Positions 59,053 to 64,000 of a stretch of 64,000 nt of DNA are shown here, in pieces. Both the position numbers and the translations under genes were made by a program. The DNA is taken from contig LQPU01000025.1 of assembly GCA_002101905.1 (NCBI GenBank), positions 124,001 through 188,000 on the forward strand, read 5' to 3'. Below the pieces are notes generated by a model, which was not told the DNA's origin, made no database searches, and was given only the letters and a program-made list of their open reading frames with translations. This stretch comes from Mycobacterium shimoidei (GTDB lineage Bacteria; Actinomycetota; Actinomycetes; Mycobacteriales; Mycobacteriaceae). Each line of letters opens with the position of its first letter. The stretch's first letter is position 1.

Positions 59053-59891
59053 GCTACGACGCCACCCTGCGCATCCGCCGGCTCATCTCCCGCTTCGGCG
59101 AGCCGGTCGACAACTTCGGCGAGCAGGCGCTGTTCTACGGCGAATCGATGCGCTACATCCCGAACGCCTTCGGCCGATACCGCAAAGAGACGATCCGGCT
59201 GATCGCCGAGATGACGATGGGCACTGGCGCGTTGGTGCTGATCGGCGGGACAGTCGGGGTGGCAACGTTTTTGACGCTGGCCTCCGGTGGCGTCATCGCG
59301 GTGCAAGGTTACGAGTCGCTGGGCAACATCGGAATCGAGGCGCTGACCGGGTTCCTTTCGGCGTTTCTCAACGTCCGCATCGTCGCGCCAGTGGTCGCCG
59401 GCATCGCGCTGGCCGCGACGATCGGTGCCGGCACCACCGCGCAGCTCGGCGCCATGCGGGTGGCCGAAGAGATCGACGCGATCGAGTCGATGGCCGTGCA
59501 TTCGGTGTCCTATCTGGTGTCCACCCGGTTGATCGCCGGGCTGATCGCGATCGTGCCGCTGTACTCGCTGGCGGTGCTGGCGTCGTTTTTCGCCGCCCGG
59601 TTCACCACGGTGTTCATCAACGGGCAATCGGCGGGCCTCTACGACCACTACTTCAATACGTTCCTGAATCCCACAGATCTGCTGTGGTCTTTTTTGCAGG
59701 CGATCGTGATGGCGATCGCCGTGATGCTGATCCATACTTACTACGGCTACAACGCATCTGGTGGTCCGGTGGGGGTCGGCTTGGCGGTAGGTCAGGCGGT
59801 GCGCACGTCGCTGATCGTCGTCGTTGTCATCAGTTTGTTCATCTCGCTGGCCGTATACGGCGCGTCCGGTAATTTCAACCTCTCGGGGTAA
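59049..59891 (+). CDS. yrbE4B: YrbE4B, Mce4 transporter permease subunit
   Basis: A 280-residue MlaE-family permease matching Rv3500c. It has membrane segments such as MGTGALVLIGGTVGVATFLTL, AIVMAIAVMLIHTYYG and TSLIVVVVISLFISLAVYG, and the EEIDAIESMAVHSVSYLVSTRLIAGL coupling helix region. I start it at the ATG at 59049; three more codons upstream are open. The 66 bases after yrbE4A are a longer gap than expected for these paired genes. It ends nine bases before mce4A. Confidence 0.95.
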   Translation: MSYDATLRIRRLISRFGEPVDNFGEQALFYGESMRYIPNAFGRYRKETIRLIAEMTMGTGALVLIGGTVGVATFLTLASGGVIAVQGYESLGNIGIEALTGFLSAFLNVRIVAPVVAGIALAATIGAGTTAQLGAMRVAEEIDAIESMAVHSVSYLVSTRLIAGLIAIVPLYSLAVLASFFAARFTTVFINGQSAGLYDHYFNTFLNPTDLLWSFLQAIVMAIAVMLIHTYYGYNASGGPVGVGLAVGQAVRTSLIVVVVISLFISLAVYGASGNFNLSG

Positions 59892-59900
59892 GGGAAGCGG

Positions 59901-61103
59901 ATGGCGAGCACAGGGGCGAAACGCACTCATGTCAGGCTGGCAGCGGCGCTGCTGGCCTCTCTGTTGGTGGGCTTCGCACTGCTTACCTACCTGTCCTACA
60001 GCGCCGCGTTTTCCTCGACCGACACCGTCACCGTGACCGCGCCCAGGGCCGGCCTGATGATGGAGCGAGACAACAAGGTCAAATACCGCGGGATTCAGAT
60101 CGGCAAGGTCAAAGACATCAGCTACAGCGGTGAGCGGGCTGTGCTGACGCTGTCCATCGACAGCAACGAGCTGCACTATGTTCCCGACAACGCAACCGTG
60201 CACATCGCCGGCACCACGATCTTCGGCGCTAAGTCGGTGGAATTCATTCCGCCGCAATCCCCCTCGGGGCGCGCCCTGCGCCCGGACGCGCACATCAACG
60301 CATCGGCGGTGTCGCTGGAAGTCAACACACTGTTCCAGTCGCTGATCGATTTGCTGCACAAGATCGACCCGGTCGAGCTGAACGGGACACTCAGCGCCCT
60401 CGCCGAAGGCCTGCGCGGTCACGGCAACGACTTCGGGGCGCTGCTGGCCGGCCTGAATACCCTGACACGGCAGACGAATCCGAAGCTGCCCACCCTGCGG
60501 CAGGACCTTCAGAAGACGGCGACGGTCTCCAACATCTACGCTGACGCCGCGCCCGATCTGAACACGGTGATCAACAACGTGCCGACGATCTCTCGAACCA
60601 TCGTGGACCAACAGGACAACCTCAACGACGCACTGCTGGCGACAATCGGCTTGTCCAACAACGCCTACGAGACGCTGGCCCCGGCCGAGCAGGATCTCAT
60701 CGACGCCATCAAGCGGCTGCGGGCCCCGCTCAAAGTGGGCGGTGACTACTCGCCGGAATTCGGCTGTCTGTTCGCGGGTATCGACCGGGGTATCAAGGAA
60801 TTCGCGCCGATCCTCGGGGTCAAGAAGGCCGGTCTGTTCACCTCGTCGAGCTTCGTGCTGGGCGCGCCGTCGTACACCTACCCGGAGAGCCTGCCGATCG
60901 TCAACGCCTCAGGCGGCCCGAACTGCCGCGGGCTGCCCGACATTCCCACCAAGCAGACCGGCGGGTCCTGGTATCGGGCGCCGTTCCTGGTCACCGACAA
61001 CGCCTACGTGCCCTACGAGCCGTTCACCGAGATGCAGGTCGACGCGCCGTCGACGCTGCAGTTCTTGTTCCACGGCGCGTTCGCCGAACGGGACGATTTC
61101 TGA
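59901..61103 (+). CDS. mce4A: Mce4A, MlaD-domain sterol-transport protein
   Basis: A 400-residue Mce protein: one N-terminal membrane segment (about 14-35, AALLASLLVGFALLTYLS), an MlaD domain (about 38-130, with VTVTAPRAGLMMERDNKVKYRGIQIGKV) and a long helical region. Length equals Rv3499c as I recall. It lies on the outside of the inner membrane and contributes to the periplasm-spanning lipid conduit. It shares one base with the mce4B start. Confidence 0.95.
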   Translation: MASTGAKRTHVRLAAALLASLLVGFALLTYLSYSAAFSSTDTVTVTAPRAGLMMERDNKVKYRGIQIGKVKDISYSGERAVLTLSIDSNELHYVPDNATVHIAGTTIFGAKSVEFIPPQSPSGRALRPDAHINASAVSLEVNTLFQSLIDLLHKIDPVELNGTLSALAEGLRGHGNDFGALLAGLNTLTRQTNPKLPTLRQDLQKTATVSNIYADAAPDLNTVINNVPTISRTIVDQQDNLNDALLATIGLSNNAYETLAPAEQDLIDAIKRLRAPLKVGGDYSPEFGCLFAGIDRGIKEFAPILGVKKAGLFTSSSFVLGAPSYTYPESLPIVNASGGPNCRGLPDIPTKQTGGSWYRAPFLVTDNAYVPYEPFTEMQVDAPSTLQFLFHGAFAERDDF

Positions 61104-62152
61104 TGGCCGCCCCGCACGAGTCACACCGCTCGATGCTGATCAAGGTCGGCATCTTCACCGTGAGCATGCTGCTCGTCGCGGTCGGCCTGGTGGTGATCTT
61201 CGGCGAGTTCCGGTTCGGTCCCTCCAACACCTACCACGCCACCTTCACCGACGCGACGCGACTCAAGTCCGGCCAGAAGGTCCGGATCTCCGGAGTGCCA
61301 GTCGGTTCGGTGAAAAGTGTCAAGCTCAACAACGACAACACCGTCGACGTGGCGTTCAGCGTGGACAAGCGCTACACGCTGTATTCGTCGACGCGGGCGG
61401 TGATCCGTTACGAAAACCTTGTCGGCGACCGGTTCCTGGAGATCACCGCCGGGCCGGGACAACTGCGCAAGTTGCCGCCGGGCGGGACGATCGACCAGAG
61501 CCACACCCAGCCTGCGCTGGACCTCGACGCGCTGCTCGGCGGATTGCGGCCAGTGCTCAAGGGTTTGGACGCCGGCAAGGTCAACACCATCGCCAGCTAT
61601 GTCATCGAGCTGTTGCAGGGCCAGGGCGGAGCGCTGTCGAACTTGTTGGCCGATACCAATGCTTTCGGTTCGACGCTGGGCACACGTGAGCAGGTGATCG
61701 GGGACGTCATCGACAATCTCAACGCCGTGCTCAAGACCGTCGACGAGAAAGGCGCCCAGTTCTCCGCCAGCGTCGACCAACTCCAACAACTGATCACCGG
61801 GCTGGCGCACGGCCGCGACGCGATCGCCGGTGCGATCCCGCCGTTGGCGTCGACCACGTCGGATCTGACCGAGCTGCTGAAGGGCTCGCGCCGGCCGCTC
61901 CAGGGCGTCATCGAGAACACCCGGCCGATCGCCAAGGAGCTCAACGACCGAAAAGACGAGGTGAACAACGACATCGAGCAGCTGCCAGAGGACTACCTGC
62001 GGCTGGCCGCACTCGGTGCCTACGGCGCATACTTCAACATCTACTTCTGCTCGGTGGCGCTGAAGATCAACGGGCCGGCCGGCAGTGACATCTTGATCGG
62101 CATGGGCGGACAGCCCGATCCCAGCCAGGGGAGGTGCGCTTTTGCCAAATAG
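61103..62152 (+). CDS. mce4B: Mce4B, MlaD-domain sterol-transport protein
   Basis: A 349-residue Mce protein. The N-terminal anchor is MLIKVGIFTVSMLLVAVGLVVIFG, and the MlaD domain runs TYHATFTDATRLKSGQKVRISGVPVGSVKSVKL. The helical tail includes NLNAVLKTVDEKGAQFSASVDQLQQLITGL. It matches Rv3498c. Its 3' end overlaps mce4C by 11 bases, typical of the tightly packed mce operons. Confidence 0.95.
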   Translation: MAAPHESHRSMLIKVGIFTVSMLLVAVGLVVIFGEFRFGPSNTYHATFTDATRLKSGQKVRISGVPVGSVKSVKLNNDNTVDVAFSVDKRYTLYSSTRAVIRYENLVGDRFLEITAGPGQLRKLPPGGTIDQSHTQPALDLDALLGGLRPVLKGLDAGKVNTIASYVIELLQGQGGALSNLLADTNAFGSTLGTREQVIGDVIDNLNAVLKTVDEKGAQFSASVDQLQQLITGLAHGRDAIAGAIPPLASTTSDLTELLKGSRRPLQGVIENTRPIAKELNDRKDEVNNDIEQLPEDYLRLAALGAYGAYFNIYFCSVALKINGPAGSDILIGMGGQPDPSQGRCAFAK

Positions 62153-63203
62153 GCGAGAAGACCGAGATCCACTGCGAACAGGCATTTTTGGCCTGGTCTT
62201 GGTGGTGTGCCTGGTGCTGGTCGCGTTCGGTTACACCCAGTTGCCGTTTTGGCCGCAGGGCAGGATCTACGAAGCCTATTTCGCCGATGCCGGCGGAATC
62301 ACACCCGGAAACGACGTGTACGTCTCGGGCATCAAAGTCGGACAGGTGAAGTCGGTCGCACTGGCGGGGGAAACGGCCAAGGTGAGCTTCACCGTGGACC
62401 GGCGCATCAGGGTCGGCAGCCAGGCGCTGGCGGCGATTCGTACAGACACCATCCTCGGCCAGCGAGCGCTGGCGGTGACGCCGGCCGGTGGCGGCACGGC
62501 CACCACCATCCCGCTGAACCGCACGACGACACCGTATGCACTGGGCTCGGCTCTGGGGGATCTGGGCCGCAACGCCGGGGATTTGGACAAGGCTCAGTTC
62601 GAGAAGTCGCTGCAGGTCATCACGGATGCGTTGCACGACGCCACCCCGCAGCTGCGCGGGGCACTGGACGGCATCACCTCGCTGTCCCGCACGCTGAACC
62701 GGCGCGATGAGGCATTGGAATCCTTACTGGCCCACGCGAAATCGGTGACCGCGGTACTGGCCGACCGTGCCAACCAGGTCAACAAGCTGATCCTCGACGG
62801 CAACCAGTTGTTCGCCGCGCTGGACGCCCGCCGCGCCGCCCTGGCTCAGCTCATCTCCGGCATTGACGATGTCTCTCAGCAACTTTCCGGATTCGTAGCC
62901 GACAACCGCAAGGAGTTCGGTCCTGCGCTCTCCAAGCTGAACCTGGTGCTCGACGAGCTCAACCAGCGCCACGAGTACATCAGCGAGGCGCTGAAGCGAT
63001 TGCCCGCCTACGCGACCACGCTCGGTGAGGTGGTCGGCTCCGGACCCGGGTTCAATGTGAACGTCTACGGCGTGGTACCGGCGCCGATCGTCGGGATCAT
63101 GTTCGACGCCGTCTTCCAGCCCGGCAAGCTCCCGGACAGTTTCGCGGACTATCTGCGCGGAATGATCCAGGAGCGGTGGATCATAAGGCCGCAGACACCA
63201 TGA
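62142..63203 (+). CDS. mce4C: Mce4C, MlaD-domain sterol-transport protein
   Basis: A 353-residue Mce protein starting at a TTG (62142) with GGGGAGG about nine bases upstream. The anchor segment is GIFGLVLVVCLVLVAFGYTQLPFW, and the MlaD domain has YFADAGGITPGNDVYVSGIKVGQVKSVAL. It matches Rv3497c. It overlaps mce4B upstream by 11 bases and mce4D downstream by four (ATGA). Confidence 0.94.
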   Translation: MPNRREDRDPLRTGIFGLVLVVCLVLVAFGYTQLPFWPQGRIYEAYFADAGGITPGNDVYVSGIKVGQVKSVALAGETAKVSFTVDRRIRVGSQALAAIRTDTILGQRALAVTPAGGGTATTIPLNRTTTPYALGSALGDLGRNAGDLDKAQFEKSLQVITDALHDATPQLRGALDGITSLSRTLNRRDEALESLLAHAKSVTAVLADRANQVNKLILDGNQLFAALDARRAALAQLISGIDDVSQQLSGFVADNRKEFGPALSKLNLVLDELNQRHEYISEALKRLPAYATTLGEVVGSGPGFNVNVYGVVPAPIVGIMFDAVFQPGKLPDSFADYLRGMIQERWIIRPQTP

Positions 63204-64000
63204 CCAGAGTCGTCGACGAGCGTAGCCGCACCCTGCGGCGGATTGCGGCTGTCGGTTTGGCCGTGCTCATCGTGGCCGGCGTCTACCTGGTGTGGCCGGG
63301 ACGCACCGGCCACAAAATCGTCGGCTACTTCACCTCAGCGGTCGGACTTTATCCCGGTGACCAGGTCCGCATTGTCGGTGTGCCGGTGGGCAAGATCGTC
63401 TCGATCGAGCCGCGCCCCTCTGATGTGAAGATCACCATGTCGGTCGACAGTGGCGTGAAGGTGCCGCAGGACGCGCGGGCGGTCATCATGTCACCGAATC
63501 TGGTTGCGGCACGGTTCATCCAGCTCGCACCCGCCTACCGGGAGGGGCCGGTGCTGCCGGACGGCGCGACCATCGGCCTGGACCGCACCGCTGTCCCGGT
63601 GGAGTGGGACGAGGTGAAAGCGGCCCTGACCGATCTCGCCAGACAGCTGAGCCCCGCGGCGGGAGAAATGCAGGGTCCGCTGGGGAAGGCGATCAATCAG
63701 GCCGCCGACACATTCGACGGCACGGGGGACACGTTTCATGCCGCGCTGCGTGAGCTGTCCCAAGCCGCCGGGCGGTTGGGCGATTCTCGGACAGACCTCT
63801 TCGGCACGGTCAAGAACCTTCAGGTGTTGGTCGACGCGCTGTCGTCGAGCAACGAGCAGATCGTCCAGTTCGCCGGGCACGTGGCGGCGGTGTCTGCGGT
63901 GCTCGCCGACAGTTCCAGCCAGCTCGACCACACGCTCGGCACGCTCAACCAGGCGTTGTCCGACGTGAAAGAGTTTCTGCACCAGAACAACTCGACCTTG
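63200..64000 (+). CDS. mce4D: Mce4D, MlaD-domain sterol-transport protein (cut by window end)
   Basis: The first 267 codons of an Mce protein; the frame is open to the last base. The anchor is RIAAVGLAVLIVAGVYLVW, and the MlaD domain has GYFTSAVGLYPGDQVRIVGVPVGKI followed by a helical part rich in Ser, Asp and Gln (GTVKNLQVLVDALSSSNEQI). The full M. tuberculosis protein (Rv3496c) is about 450 residues, so roughly 180 are missing. It starts within the mce4C stop. Confidence 0.92.
   Translation, partial: MTRVVDERSRTLRRIAAVGLAVLIVAGVYLVWPGRTGHKIVGYFTSAVGLYPGDQVRIVGVPVGKIVSIEPRPSDVKITMSVDSGVKVPQDARAVIMSPNLVAARFIQLAPAYREGPVLPDGATIGLDRTAVPVEWDEVKAALTDLARQLSPAAGEMQGPLGKAINQAADTFDGTGDTFHAALRELSQAAGRLGDSRTDLFGTVKNLQVLVDALSSSNEQIVQFAGHVAAVSAVLADSSSQLDHTLGTLNQALSDVKEFLHQNNSTL

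Noticed and set aside
58356..60611. A 751-codon minus-strand frame across yrbE4A, yrbE4B and mce4A
   Set aside because: Composition (Arg, Gln, His repeats) and exact antisense placement over conserved mce4 genes show it is a shadow frame.

Overview
The window is a 64-kb stretch of a high-GC actinobacterial chromosome, almost certainly a Mycobacterium. It is the sterol (cholesterol) catabolic locus, running in the opposite orientation to the M. tuberculosis H37Rv numbering (Rv3553 at the left, mce4D at the right). Gene order, protein lengths and key residues match that locus closely, so many genes can be named by synteny plus sequence. Nine sites match the KstR operator pattern TnnAACnnGTTnnA and one matches the KstR2 pattern AnCAAGnnCTTGnT, all where a sterol regulon predicts them. 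There are no transposases, phage genes, CRISPR arrays or RNA genes that I could see, and no PE/PPE genes, although M. tuberculosis carries several at the corresponding places. No gene-free stretch exceeds about 260 bases.

Layout. 0-1.1 kb: a DUF899 protein and a VOC-fold protein. 1.1-6.4 kb: the KstR2-type C/D-ring module (ipdC, ipdB, ipdA and echA20 on the minus strand; two SDR genes diverging on the plus strand). 6.4-8.4 kb: two tandem exported histidine-phosphatase-like proteins, one of which has lost a catalytic His. 8.5-10.6 kb: ddn, an NTF2-like gene behind a 2 x 57-bp tandem repeat, and fadA5. 10.8-16.7 kb: the side-chain operon cyp125-fadE28-fadE29-chsH2-chsH1-ltp2. 16.8-17.7 kb: a DUF559 protein flanked by GC-rich hairpins. 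17.7-28.2 kb: hsd4B, kstD, hsaE-hsaG-hsaF, a small exported hemophore-like protein, the Rv3531c/Rv3530c/Rv3529c-type genes, an Rv3527-like gene and kshA. 28.4-35.2 kb: a gamma-carbonic-anhydrase-like protein, a small secreted protein, an NTF2-like protein, an LLM flavoprotein, ltp3, ltp4, a tandem DUF35 protein and a second LLM protein. 35.3-39.8 kb: an acetoacetate-decarboxylase-like protein, cyp142, echA19 and fadD19.

39.8-52.7 kb is the least explained part. It holds a TetR regulator, an AveC-like membrane protein and ilvX, then an eight-gene, mostly overlapping minus-strand operon: Rieske oxygenase, ~110-residue unknown protein, amidohydrolase-like protein, MarR, SDR, second Rieske oxygenase, second ~110-residue unknown protein, TauD-type dioxygenase. 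A divergent aldehyde dehydrogenase and a convergent Baeyer-Villiger-type monooxygenase follow. None of these genes has a good KstR site. The repeated Rieske plus small-protein pair is the best candidate here for an undescribed system.

52.7-64 kb returns to the sterol regulon: fadD17, fadE27, fadE26, fdxD, hsd4A and the start of the mce4 import operon (yrbE4A, yrbE4B, mce4A-C, and mce4D cut by the window end).

How it works together (established for the families, inferred for this organism): Mce4 imports sterol; CYP125/CYP142 oxidise C26; FadD19/FadD17 make CoA esters; FadE26-FadE27, EchA19, Hsd4A and FadA5 carry out beta-oxidation; FadE28-FadE29, ChsH1-ChsH2 and Ltp2 remove the last side-chain piece; KstD and KshA open ring B; HsaEGF finish the A-ring fragment; EchA20 and IpdABC open rings C and D. 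Short MIRU-like repeats recur between co-transcribed genes and at two junctions supply the Shine-Dalgarno sequence of the next gene. Statements about M. tuberculosis equivalents come from memory of that genome, not from a search.
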